Source of the DNA: Porticoccus sp950063125
Lineage (GTDB): Bacteria; Pseudomonadota; Gammaproteobacteria; Pseudomonadales; Porticoccaceae
DNA length: 64,000 bases
NCBI RefSeq assembly: GCF_963973895.1
Contig: NZ_CAXBBF010000005.1
Strand: one strand, 5' to 3'
Part shown: one piece after another, positions 1 through 7,259 of the stretch
How positions within the stretch are numbered: position 1 is the first letter of the stretch
Layout of the letters: every line of letters starts with the position of its first letter
Position numbers and translations under genes: made by a program
Notes under the pieces: model-generated
The model's database searches: none
Told to the model about the DNA's origin: nothing
The model's input: only the letters and a program-made list of their open reading frames with translations

Positions 1-73
1 TGTATGTTGAGAAACCATGACATAAAGTAGGGCAGGCAATAAATACCTGCAGCCAGATAGCCTCAGTAGCCGT
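1..73. other. Window edge, no assignable gene
   Basis: These bases lie downstream of xerC. Two minus-strand ATGs (at 23 and 18) are followed by only a few open codons before the window ends, so a following gene could begin here. In Pseudomonas a HAD-family hydrolase follows xerC, but too little sequence is present to support that. Confidence 0.2.
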
Positions 74-970
74 TCACTTTTTTTGGGCGCGAGGATGAGA
101 CTGGTCATAAATCCTGGCAAGGTGCTGGAAGTCCAGGTGGGTGTAAACCTGAGTCGTGGATAAATTGGCATGGCCCAACAGCTCTTGAACAGCGCGCAGG
201 TCGCCACTGGATTCCAGCAAATGGCTCGCAAATGAGTGGCGCAACATGTGGGGGTGTATTTTCCCGTCCATATTTTGCTTGAGACCGATCAGTCTGAGCC
301 GTTCCTGAATGGTGCGGCAAGAAATGCGTTTGCCCTGGCGGCTGACGAAAATTGCCCGCGTGTCGTCATTGGCAAATTCACGGCGCCTTGTTAGCCAGGT
401 TTTCAAGGCTCTGATTGCATGGCTGCCCACGGGCAGTTGCCGCGATTTGTTCCCCTTCCCGGTAACCGTCACCAGTTGATCATTCAGATCGATATCCCCT
501 AGGTTCAGGGCCGTTAATTCCGATAGCCGCAGGCCAGAAGAATAGAACAGCTCGACGACAGCCAGATCTCTGCAGTCGATCCAGCTTTCCGCCGAGAAAG
601 CTAGGTAGCGCGCCACCTGGTCCGTATCGAGGGTTTTTGGGAGTTTTTTCGCAGATTTTGGTGCACTGATGGCAATCGCTGGATTGGCTTTCAGCCACTG
701 TTGTTTGAGCCCGTAGTTAAAGAAAGTCCTCAGTGAAGCGAGCCAGCGGTCGAGACTGCGTCCGCCCAGCCCTTTACGATGAAGGGTGGTCAGGCAACTG
801 CGAATATGCTGGCCATCCAGTTGTAGCAGCGACAGGGATTGCTTTTCACACCAGTCGTCCAGTTTGCGCAGGTCACGAAGATAGCCCTTGATGGTGTGAG
901 TGGAAAGTCTGCGTTCGCTGCGTAAGTACTGTTCAAATTGCTGGAGTGGGTCAGTGCAGTCGGGCAGCAT
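74..970 (-). CDS. xerC: Tyrosine recombinase XerC
   Basis: Site-specific recombinase that, with XerD, resolves chromosome dimers at dif during division. The 298 aa length is typical. An N-terminal SAM-like core-binding domain (about residues 8-90) precedes the catalytic domain (about 112-285). All catalytic residues are visible: R148 (in SGLRLSEL), K172 (TGKGNK), H241 and R244 (HMLRH), H267 (GHAN) and the nucleophile Y276 (VYTHL). It is the last visible gene of the minus-strand run lptM-lysA-dapF-DUF484-xerC, 16 nt after the DUF484 gene, an order shared with Pseudomonas. XerD would have similar motifs, but the context fits XerC. Confidence 0.96.
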   Translation of the reverse strand: MLPDCTDPLQQFEQYLRSERRLSTHTIKGYLRDLRKLDDWCEKQSLSLLQLDGQHIRSCLTTLHRKGLGGRSLDRWLASLRTFFNYGLKQQWLKANPAIAISAPKSAKKLPKTLDTDQVARYLAFSAESWIDCRDLAVVELFYSSGLRLSELTALNLGDIDLNDQLVTVTGKGNKSRQLPVGSHAIRALKTWLTRRREFANDDTRAIFVSRQGKRISCRTIQERLRLIGLKQNMDGKIHPHMLRHSFASHLLESSGDLRAVQELLGHANLSTTQVYTHLDFQHLARIYDQSHPRAQKK

Positions 971-986
971 CGGTTCGGTCCCTCGG

Positions 987-1685
987 CTAGGGTAACAGGC
1001 GGGGAATAATGCGGTTCAGTACCTCTGCAATATAGCTGAGGAACAGCGTACCCATGCTGCTCCGATAGTAGTTTGGATCAGTATGGCCGATAGCCAGCAC
1101 GCCGAACACAGAGCCGTGTGTCAGGGGTACAGCAGCCACAGAGCCCACATTTTTAGCATCATTGCCAAACAAAAAAGCCAGCTCGTCACTACCCAGAACC
1201 CCGCAGATAGGCCGATTGGTGCGCAGTAGTGTCCCGATATGACTATTGGCCTGTTCAACGCTAACCATCCGCACATGGGGGTTCAGTTCAGAGGTTTGGT
1301 CGTCACCAAACAGGAGCATGCTGTGGAACTGAACCTGGAAGTCTGTGCTGAGGCTGTTGGATGTGGCATTGACAATGGTTGCGAGATCCTCTGCTTCCAA
1401 AAGGGTCAGGATGAGCCGTTTGGTTTTTTCGAAGAGTTTGTCATTGATTTTTGCTGAATCCAGCATGGCATTGAGCCGCTGTCGCATTTCCAGATTGCGT
1501 TCCCGTAAAACGGCTACTTGCCGTTCAATCAATGAGATGGCTGGCCCACTGTCGTGGGGCAGCTCTATGACTTCAAGCAGATCGGGGTGATCTTCAAAAA
1601 AACACGGGTTCGTTTCCAAGTAGGTTTTAATCTGGGCGGGGGTCAGCAATTCGTCAGTACGCGGGTTTTTTTGCTCTGTACTCAT
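987..1685 (-). CDS. DUF484 family protein
   Basis: 232 aa cytoplasmic protein of unknown biochemical role. It has an N-terminal helical part (about 10-75) with the recognisable FFEDHPDLLE segment and a coiled-coil-like stretch (LIERQVAVLRERN), followed by a GAF-like domain (about 85-230). The DUF484 family sits between dapF and xerC in many gammaproteobacteria, as here. The start at 1685 (MSTEQKN) is chosen because it overlaps the dapF stop as ATGA, implying translational coupling. The open frame runs 24 codons further upstream, but only inside dapF. No ligand or partner can be read from the sequence. Confidence 0.9.
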   Translation of the reverse strand: MSTEQKNPRTDELLTPAQIKTYLETNPCFFEDHPDLLEVIELPHDSGPAISLIERQVAVLRERNLEMRQRLNAMLDSAKINDKLFEKTKRLILTLLEAEDLATIVNATSNSLSTDFQVQFHSMLLFGDDQTSELNPHVRMVSVEQANSHIGTLLRTNRPICGVLGSDELAFLFGNDAKNVGSVAAVPLTHGSVFGVLAIGHTDPNYYRSSMGTLFLSYIAEVLNRIIPRLLP

Positions 1686-2512
1686 ATTTTTATCCGTCCA
1701 TGAAAAACGGTGGTGGCCGGTCCGGACATGATTACCGGCTGATTCTCGCCTGGCCACTCTATCTGGAGACTGCCGCCCGGGAGGTTGACGGTTACGTACG
1801 AGTCTAGCAGGTCTTGCAAGTGGCCCGCCACTACTGCGGCACAGGCTCCGCTTCCACAGGCCAGTGTCTCGCCAGCGCCCCGTTCAAAAACCCGCAGGTT
1901 AATCTGCTGGCGGTTTAGAATCTGCATAAAGCCCACGTTGACTCTCTGGGGAAAACGATGATGGCACTCTATCTCAGGTCCCAGTGTGTCGACCGGTGCT
2001 GTTTGTATGTCGCTGACGGTGAGGACAGCGTGGGGGTTGCCCATCGATACTGCGCTGATCGACAGCGCTTTGCCATCAACTGACAGGGGGTAACTGATAG
2101 ACTTCTCGTCGGCAACAAACGGAATATCCGGCGGGGTCAGAATGGGCACGCCCATATTTACTTCGATCAGATTGTTGGCTTTAACCCGCAGCGTGATAAC
2201 GCCCGTCGCGGTTTCCACCCGTAACGTACTTTTTCCGGTGAGGTGCCGGTCCCGGACAAATTTGGCAAAACAGCGGGCACCGTTGCCACATTGCTCAACT
2301 TCATTGCCATCCTGATTGAAAATCCGGTAGCGAAAATCCACATCATGGCGGCTGGGTGGCTCTACCACCAGTATTTGATCGCAGCCAATACCAAAGTGGC
2401 GGTCCGCCAGCTTGCGGCCTAGCGCTGGAGTCATGGTAATAGCCTGAGAGACCCCGTCAATGACAACGAAATCATTACCCAGTCCGTGCATTTTGGTAAA
2501 ACGTAACAGCAT
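1682..2512 (-). CDS. dapF: Diaminopimelate epimerase
   Basis: Converts LL- to meso-diaminopimelate, the direct precursor of lysine and of peptidoglycan cross-links. The protein is 276 aa, the usual length. The two catalytic cysteines lie in the expected motifs: C75 in EQCGNGARC and C219 in ETLACGSGAC. The start MLLRFTKMHGLGNDF at 2512 matches the family N-terminus; an upstream in-frame extension of 53 codons runs into the end of lysA and is rejected. It sits between lysA, which uses its product, and DUF484, with which it overlaps by 4 nt. Confidence 0.97.
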   Translation of the reverse strand: MLLRFTKMHGLGNDFVVIDGVSQAITMTPALGRKLADRHFGIGCDQILVVEPPSRHDVDFRYRIFNQDGNEVEQCGNGARCFAKFVRDRHLTGKSTLRVETATGVITLRVKANNLIEVNMGVPILTPPDIPFVADEKSISYPLSVDGKALSISAVSMGNPHAVLTVSDIQTAPVDTLGPEIECHHRFPQRVNVGFMQILNRQQINLRVFERGAGETLACGSGACAAVVAGHLQDLLDSYVTVNLPGGSLQIEWPGENQPVIMSGPATTVFHGRIKI

Positions 2513-2570
2513 AGCGCAGTTATCTTGTATTAAAGGTTTGATCCCAGGATAGTTCGGTTTTGCTGCAGGT

Positions 2571-3818
2571 TCAGGCGGGTAGCAGGGTCTCTCCACGAAT
2601 GAGATCCTCAATCGATTCCCTAGCCCTGACCTGATGGGTCCGGTTGCCGTCCACCATGACTTCTGCCGCACGGCCCCGGCTGTTGTAGTTAGAGCTCATG
2701 GTAAATCCATAGGCCCCGGCTGAATAAACGCACAACAGATCTCCCTGCTCAAGCGCCAGCAATCGATTTTTCCCCAGGAAGTCTCCGGTTTCGCACACCG
2801 GACCGACAATGTCCCAGTGCCGGGGCGTGCCGGTATGGGGCGATACCGGTTCGATGGCCATCCATGCCTCGTAAAGTGCCGGCCGGATCATATCGTTCAT
2901 GGCTGCATCAACGATGGCAAAGTTTTTGTCTTTCCCGGGCTTCAGGTATTCCACCCGGGTTAGCAGGATACCGGCGTTTGCTGTTATCGATCGTCCGGGT
3001 TCGAGCACCAGTGTTATCGGCGATTGGTCGAGTTGTTGTCGAATGGCCGCGATGTATTCCGATGGATGAGGCGGTTGCTCGTTCTGGTAACACACGCCGA
3101 GTCCGCCCCCCAGATCCAGGTGTTCCAGCTTAATGCCGTTGGCAGACAGTTGTTCTACCAGCTTCAGTACCCGATTCAACGCATCGATAAAAGGTGCGAT
3201 CTCGGTTAATTGGGAGCCGATGTGGCAGTCAATGCCGGTAATGGTCAAGTGGGGCATTTCGCTGGCGACCAGGTAGACATCCAGCGCCTGGTTGATATCA
3301 ATGCCAAATTTATTGTCGCGCAGGCCGGTGGAAATATAGGGATGGGTTTTTGCATCCACGTCGGGGTTGACCCGCAGGGAAATGTTCGCCTTTTTGCCGG
3401 ATTCACCTGCCACCCGGTTGAGTACTGCGAGCTCGGCTTCGGATTCAACATTGAAACAGTGGATACCGACCTGTAATGCCCGGGCCATCTCCGATGGCTG
3501 TTTGCCCACGCCGGAAAAAATGACTTTCGCGGGATCTCCACCTGCTGCCAGAACGCGCTCCAGTTCACCCACCGAGACAATGTCGAACCCAGCTCCGAGC
3601 TGGGCCAATACATTCAATACCGCGAGGTTGGAATTGGCTTTCACTGCATAGCAAATCAGGTGATGTCTATCGGCCAGTGCGTTTTGATAAGCCATAAAAT
3701 GTTCTGTGAGCGCCGCTCGGCTATAGACGTAAGTTGGTGTGCCGTAGCGCTCGGCAATCCTGGTGAGTGGAACCCCTTCGGCGCACAATCTGCCGTCTCG
3801 GTAATCAAAATAGTTCAT
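2571..3818 (-). CDS. lysA: Diaminopimelate decarboxylase
   Basis: PLP enzyme that decarboxylates meso-diaminopimelate to L-lysine, the last step of lysine biosynthesis. It is 415 aa with an alanine-racemase-like TIM barrel carrying the PLP lysine K60 (CYAVKANSN), the glycine-rich phosphate loop GGGLG and EPGRSI, and a C-terminal beta domain with CETGD and the YGFTMSSNYN region. The ATG at 3818 is preferred, with an AAGGG motif about 11 nt upstream; a TTG four codons earlier directly abuts that motif. It is followed by dapF and preceded by the lipoprotein gene lptM, a standard gammaproteobacterial arrangement. Confidence 0.97.
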   Translation of the reverse strand: MNYFDYRDGRLCAEGVPLTRIAERYGTPTYVYSRAALTEHFMAYQNALADRHHLICYAVKANSNLAVLNVLAQLGAGFDIVSVGELERVLAAGGDPAKVIFSGVGKQPSEMARALQVGIHCFNVESEAELAVLNRVAGESGKKANISLRVNPDVDAKTHPYISTGLRDNKFGIDINQALDVYLVASEMPHLTITGIDCHIGSQLTEIAPFIDALNRVLKLVEQLSANGIKLEHLDLGGGLGVCYQNEQPPHPSEYIAAIRQQLDQSPITLVLEPGRSITANAGILLTRVEYLKPGKDKNFAIVDAAMNDMIRPALYEAWMAIEPVSPHTGTPRHWDIVGPVCETGDFLGKNRLLALEQGDLLCVYSAGAYGFTMSSNYNSRGRAAEVMVDGNRTHQVRARESIEDLIRGETLLPA

Positions 3819-3841
3819 GGTTGGCCGCAACCCTTGGTGAA

Positions 3842-4015
3842 TTATGCGTCGGTGTCCGAAGGCTGGCCTTCTTCCTCTTCCGCTGGTTGGGTTTGTTGTT
3901 CGGCGGGGGTCTGCTGCACCGGCTCGGGTGGAAGGTATAGCGGACCTTTATTGCCGCAGGCGGACAAGCCGATAAAAACCGCGCTGAGCAGTATCAGTGC
4001 AAAAAAACGTTGCAT
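3842..4015 (-). CDS. lptM: Small lipoprotein LptM (YifL family)
   Basis: A 57-codon gene read directly from the sequence. It has a hydrophobic signal (MQRFFALILLSAVFIG) ending in a lipobox LSAC with the modified cysteine at residue 20, followed by the family signature GNKGPLYLP and an acidic, proline- and glutamine-rich tail. The family is encoded just upstream of lysA in gammaproteobacteria. In E. coli, LptM (YifL) has been reported to assist LptD maturation in the lipopolysaccharide export machinery. It is the first gene of the operon, preceded by a good promoter at 4054-4083, and ends 23 nt before the lysA start. Confidence 0.88.
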   Translation of the reverse strand: MQRFFALILLSAVFIGLSACGNKGPLYLPPEPVQQTPAEQQTQPAEEEEGQPSDTDA

Positions 4016-4053
4016 GTGGGGAAGCCTGTATTCTGATTCCGGGAATTCCTGCG

Positions 4054-4083
4054 AGTATAGCGGCTGTCACCCTAAACACTCAA
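4054..4083 (-). promoter_or_regulatory. Putative sigma70 promoter for lptM-lysA-dapF
   Basis: On the minus strand a -35 TTGAGT (4083-4078) and a -10 TATACT (4059-4054) are separated by 18 nt, and the -10 ends 38 nt upstream of the lptM ATG. Seen by eye; no start-site data. Confidence 0.6.
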
Positions 4084-4094
4084 TCGCGTATACT
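4064..4094 (+). promoter_or_regulatory. Putative promoter for cyaY, overlapping the divergent one
   Basis: A TATACT -10 (4089-4094) lies 39 nt before cyaY. The best upstream match is CTGTCA (4064-4069) at a long 19 nt spacing, so the -35 is weak. The two divergent -10 boxes form an inverted repeat, GAGTATA facing TATACTC. Confidence 0.45.
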
Positions 4095-4133
4095 CTTCAA
4101 TAAGTTCAGTAATGCCTCCAAGAGTTCTACCCT

Positions 4134-4466
4134 ATGACTGAAATTGGGTTCACCCAACTGGCAGACGAGCTGATGCTGTCGGTTGAGGATGCTATTGAAG
4201 GCAGCGGCCTGGATATTGATTATGAGAGTACCGGCGGCGTGCTGACTCTCACCATCGAGGCAGAAAACTCTAAAGTGATTGTTTCCCGGCAGCGGGCAAT
4301 GTCCCAGGTATGGTTGGCGGCCAGGTCCGGTGGCTTTTATCTGGATCACCATGATCAAAACTGGCGCTGTACTACGACAGGTGAAACTTTTGAGGCCCTG
4401 CTGAACCGTGTTTGCCGGGAGCAGGGCGCGGGCGAACAGGAAGTTTTTGAACGCTCAAATGGCTAG
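4134..4466 (+). CDS. cyaY: Iron donor / frataxin-like protein CyaY
   Basis: Frataxin family protein, 110 aa, thought to bind iron and regulate IscS-dependent iron-sulfur cluster assembly in the cytoplasm. The N-terminal helix is acidic (ADELMLSVEDAIEGSGLDIDYES), as expected for the iron-binding ridge, followed by the strand region with the conserved SQVWLAARSGGFYLD and the NWRC segment, and a C-terminal helix (TFEALLNRVCREQ). It is divergent from lptM-lysA, the same arrangement as in Pseudomonas and enterics. Confidence 0.95.
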   Translation: MTEIGFTQLADELMLSVEDAIEGSGLDIDYESTGGVLTLTIEAENSKVIVSRQRAMSQVWLAARSGGFYLDHHDQNWRCTTTGETFEALLNRVCREQGAGEQEVFERSNG

Positions 4467-4580
4467 TCAAGGTGGTTCCGGTTAGGGAAAAGCTGATAGC
4501 TTTTACGAATCGAAGCCTTTATTCTTTCCGGTCTCCCGATTAGACCCCCTCTGCATTGACATGAATTGGTTTTTAGCTAT

Positions 4581-5327
4581 ATGACGTATTGCGTTTCGAT
4601 AAGATTGAATGAAGGACTGGTTTTCTGTTCTGATTCACGCACCAATGCTGGCCCGGACAGAGTCAGCACCTACAGCAAGTTGCACCGCTTTTCCATCCAT
4701 GGCGATCGTCAGATGATGATGATGTCCGCCGGTAATCTGGCCACCAGTCAGGCAGTGATGGCCCAGATTGAGCGGGATCTCAAAGAAGATGCCGACTTTA
4801 ATTTGCGCAAGGCCTGCTATCTGTCTGAGGTGGCTGATTATATTGGTGAGCTGAGCGTCAGGGAGCAAAGCAAATACAAGCAGAATGGGATGAAGGCCGG
4901 TTTCAACGCCGAGGCAACCTTTATTCTGGGTGGACAAATCAAGGGAGTGGATACCGAGCTTTACATGGTATATCCCGAGGGCAACCACATTACCTCCTCG
5001 GAACAGTATCCATTTTTGCAAATCGGAGAAACCAAATATGGCAAACCGATACTGGATCGGATTATCCGTCCCGAAACACCCCACGAGACGGCCATGCGCT
5101 GTGCCCTGGTGTCGCTGGATTCAACGATGCGCAGCAACGCTACCGTGGGGCCGCCCATCGAGCTGCTTTACTACGAGGCAGACAGCCTGAGCAATCCCAA
5201 TAAGTATTATAAGTTTGAGGAAAATGATCCCTACCTGGTCATGTTGCGTCAGAGCTGGGATGAAAATATACGCAAGGCTTTTAGTGAGTTGCCGTCGTTG
5301 AGCCAAGTGTTTGGAGCTGACTTATAA
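4581..5327 (+). CDS. Anbu-type proteasome-like peptidase
   Basis: Ntn-hydrolase of the Anbu (ancestral beta subunit, bacterial proteasome homologue) family, 248 aa from the ATG at 4581. This start is chosen over an upstream TTG (4566) because removal of Met exposes Thr2 as the N-terminal nucleophile. In mature numbering T1, D17 (CSDSRTNAG) and K32 (YSKLHRF) reproduce the proteasome-type catalytic set, and MSAGNLATSQ supplies the usual glycine-rich loop. The natural substrate of Anbu is unknown. Anbu genes are known to cluster with COG2307 and COG2308 proteins, and those genes face it here. The 3' end overlaps the convergent metallopeptidase gene by 47 nt. Confidence 0.93.
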   Translation: MTYCVSIRLNEGLVFCSDSRTNAGPDRVSTYSKLHRFSIHGDRQMMMMSAGNLATSQAVMAQIERDLKEDADFNLRKACYLSEVADYIGELSVREQSKYKQNGMKAGFNAEATFILGGQIKGVDTELYMVYPEGNHITSSEQYPFLQIGETKYGKPILDRIIRPETPHETAMRCALVSLDSTMRSNATVGPPIELLYYEADSLSNPNKYYKFEENDPYLVMLRQSWDENIRKAFSELPSLSQVFGADL

Positions 5328-6324
5328 CCCGGTCCACAAATACCAGCTTGTTTTCTACTTGGTGATTGATGATAAAAGGGTAGGCATCTTGCCGCCCGAC
5401 ACTCCGGTTGAGTTCATTCAGGGTGATGCTCAGCTCCCGCCAGATATCAATGCGCGTTTGCATGTCCATGGCTGAGGGCCCGTGATTGATAACACCGTGA
5501 GCCGCGGCCGTTTCCAGTGCATCATAGATGTGCAGGTAATGACCCCAGCTTTCAGCCCAGTCTTCAGAGGGATGGGCACTGGCATAACTGCTGATGAAAT
5601 GATCGGCCCAGTCCGGCGCCGGTCCATGCCTGTAGTAGTCATCCAGCGCACGGCGGTAATCCTGGCGTTCATCACCGAAGACGTTTCTGAAGGCCTGTTT
5701 CATGTCGTCATCCGGATTGAGCCTTGACCAGTAATAGTGCCCGGATTCATGGCGCAGGTGTCCCAGTACGGTGCGATAGGATTCCTTCATTTCGGATTTG
5801 ACGGTCACTCGGGCGATATCGTCCGCTTCCATCACGTTGATCGTAATGACCCCGCCGAGATAGCCGGTGGTGACAAAAGTCTCTGCAAAAAGCGGCTGTG
5901 TACGGCCATCTTCAATAAAATCCAGTAGCAGGCCACGCTCGGGTTCCGACCAGCCGTTTTCAAAAGGTAAGCCCAGTTGTATCAAGGTGAAAAACAGGCG
6001 TTTTTTGCCCTGTTCCAGTCGCAACCAGCGTGCCTTGTTCTCGGGTTGGCTCTGATTGGGGATAGTTCGGTTGAATTGACAGGCAGTACAAAGTGAGTAG
6101 TCACTTTGTTTTGGAATCAGCCAGTTACAGACACCAAATTCCGTTTCGTTGCTACAGAAGCGGAACAACTGCTGATCGCTGGCCTCGAATAACTGGCCAT
6201 GCACAGCGGTCAGCGTCCGCATTTCCATATTGCCGGGGTCGAAACCCAGGTTAGTTTTGCAGTAGAGGCATTGGCGACTTTCAAAAAAAACCTGATTGCC
6301 ACAGTGGCAGAAAAACTTCTTCAT
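5281..6324 (-). CDS. Zinc-ribbon HExxH metallopeptidase (COG4307-like)
   Basis: 347 aa cytoplasmic-looking protein without a signal peptide. The N-terminus carries two apparent zinc ribbons: C6-x-C8 with C19-xx-C22, and C57 and C66 with C79-xx-C82. The rest is a putative zincin with H192-E-S-G-H196; a nearby acidic residue (E254 or E258 in SEDWAESWGHYLH) could be the third metal ligand. I recognise it as the family annotated as putative zinc-binding metallopeptidase; its substrate is not known. It is the last gene of a three-gene operon, overlapping the alpha-E gene as ATGA and overlapping Anbu antisense by 47 nt. Association with a predicted peptide-synthesis or tagging system is inference. 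Confidence 0.85.
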   Translation of the reverse strand: MKKFFCHCGNQVFFESRQCLYCKTNLGFDPGNMEMRTLTAVHGQLFEASDQQLFRFCSNETEFGVCNWLIPKQSDYSLCTACQFNRTIPNQSQPENKARWLRLEQGKKRLFFTLIQLGLPFENGWSEPERGLLLDFIEDGRTQPLFAETFVTTGYLGGVITINVMEADDIARVTVKSEMKESYRTVLGHLRHESGHYYWSRLNPDDDMKQAFRNVFGDERQDYRRALDDYYRHGPAPDWADHFISSYASAHPSEDWAESWGHYLHIYDALETAAAHGVINHGPSAMDMQTRIDIWRELSITLNELNRSVGRQDAYPFIINHQVENKLVFVDRVISQLQTLGSTTATH

Positions 6325-7259
6325 GATTGCATGGGCAAAAACCAGGCTGTATTGATGGCATCGTCAAGTTGATTGAGTGATATTTGCAGCTGATCGATAA
6401 ATTGGTGCAGTTGCGCGAGGGTCATGTTTTCCGCATCAAACCGGGTCAGCTTTTGCAGTGCCGATTCCACTATCTGGATCGCATCGCCATTGTTGCTCAG
6501 TGGCTGCAGTTCTTCAAGGATTCCTGTCAGGCAAAAGTAAACGGTACGGGGCAGCCTGGCTTCCTTGAAAATAAAGTTGACCACAGCGTTTGGTTCCACC
6601 AGTGGGCCAATTTTGTGGCGATAGGCGCTCATCGCCGAGAGCGATTTAAGCATGCTGCCCCACAGCAGGGGGTCGATCGCCTGATTAGTTTCTGCTCTGC
6701 CCAAAATGGCGCCTGCACCCACGTCGATAATGCGAGTGCTCATGTCGGCTCGTTCCAGCAGGTGCCCCAGTTTTATAAAGCGGTGTGAGTGCTCCCGGAA
6801 GAGGGTGGTCATCAGCAGGCCATTGACCATCTGGCAGCGGGAAATAATCTGTTCCAGAAATTCGTAGCGGTGACGTCGACCAATCGACTTTTCTGCCGTC
6901 TCCTGCGTGTAGATGAACAGTTCATTGACATGCTCCCAGGTCTCTTCGGGCAGTACATCGCGGGTGGTGCGGACATTCTCCCGAGCCGCCCTTACCGAAT
7001 TGCTGATGCTCGAAGCGTTTTCCTGATCCGCAATCAGGAAGCGGAGAACGTTCTGCTCGTTAAAGACCCGATACCGCTTTGTATAAACTGGCTCTGCATC
7101 CAGCATTTGGATGAGCACCTCCCAGCCGACCTGGGTGTCACGGGGCAAGTCCATTATCAGGTGAGTATAGGCATTGGTCAGTCTGGCCGTATTCTCTGCG
7201 CGCTCCAGATAGCGGGCCATCCAGTAGAGTCGTTCGGCAACGCGGGACAGCATCGTCAT
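6321..7259 (-). CDS. Alpha-E domain protein (COG2307)
   Basis: 312 aa, almost entirely alpha-helical, opening with the family signature MLSRVAERLYWMARYLERAENTAR. Alpha-E proteins have no demonstrated biochemical role; they are nearly always encoded beside a circularly permuted ATP-grasp protein (COG2308) and were proposed to work with it in peptide-bond formation. Here the start overlaps the ATP-grasp stop as TGATG (ATG at 7259; a second in-frame ATG at 7253 is possible) and the stop overlaps the metallopeptidase start as ATGA, so the three genes are translationally coupled. No membrane segment is evident. Confidence 0.93.
   Translation of the reverse strand: MTMLSRVAERLYWMARYLERAENTARLTNAYTHLIMDLPRDTQVGWEVLIQMLDAEPVYTKRYRVFNEQNVLRFLIADQENASSISNSVRAARENVRTTRDVLPEETWEHVNELFIYTQETAEKSIGRRHRYEFLEQIISRCQMVNGLLMTTLFREHSHRFIKLGHLLERADMSTRIIDVGAGAILGRAETNQAIDPLLWGSMLKSLSAMSAYRHKIGPLVEPNAVVNFIFKEARLPRTVYFCLTGILEELQPLSNNGDAIQIVESALQKLTRFDAENMTLAQLHQFIDQLQISLNQLDDAINTAWFLPMQS

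Noticed and set aside
74..970. XerC read as a mobile-element integrase
   Set aside because: Its length, motifs and dapF-DUF484 neighbourhood are those of the housekeeping recombinase.
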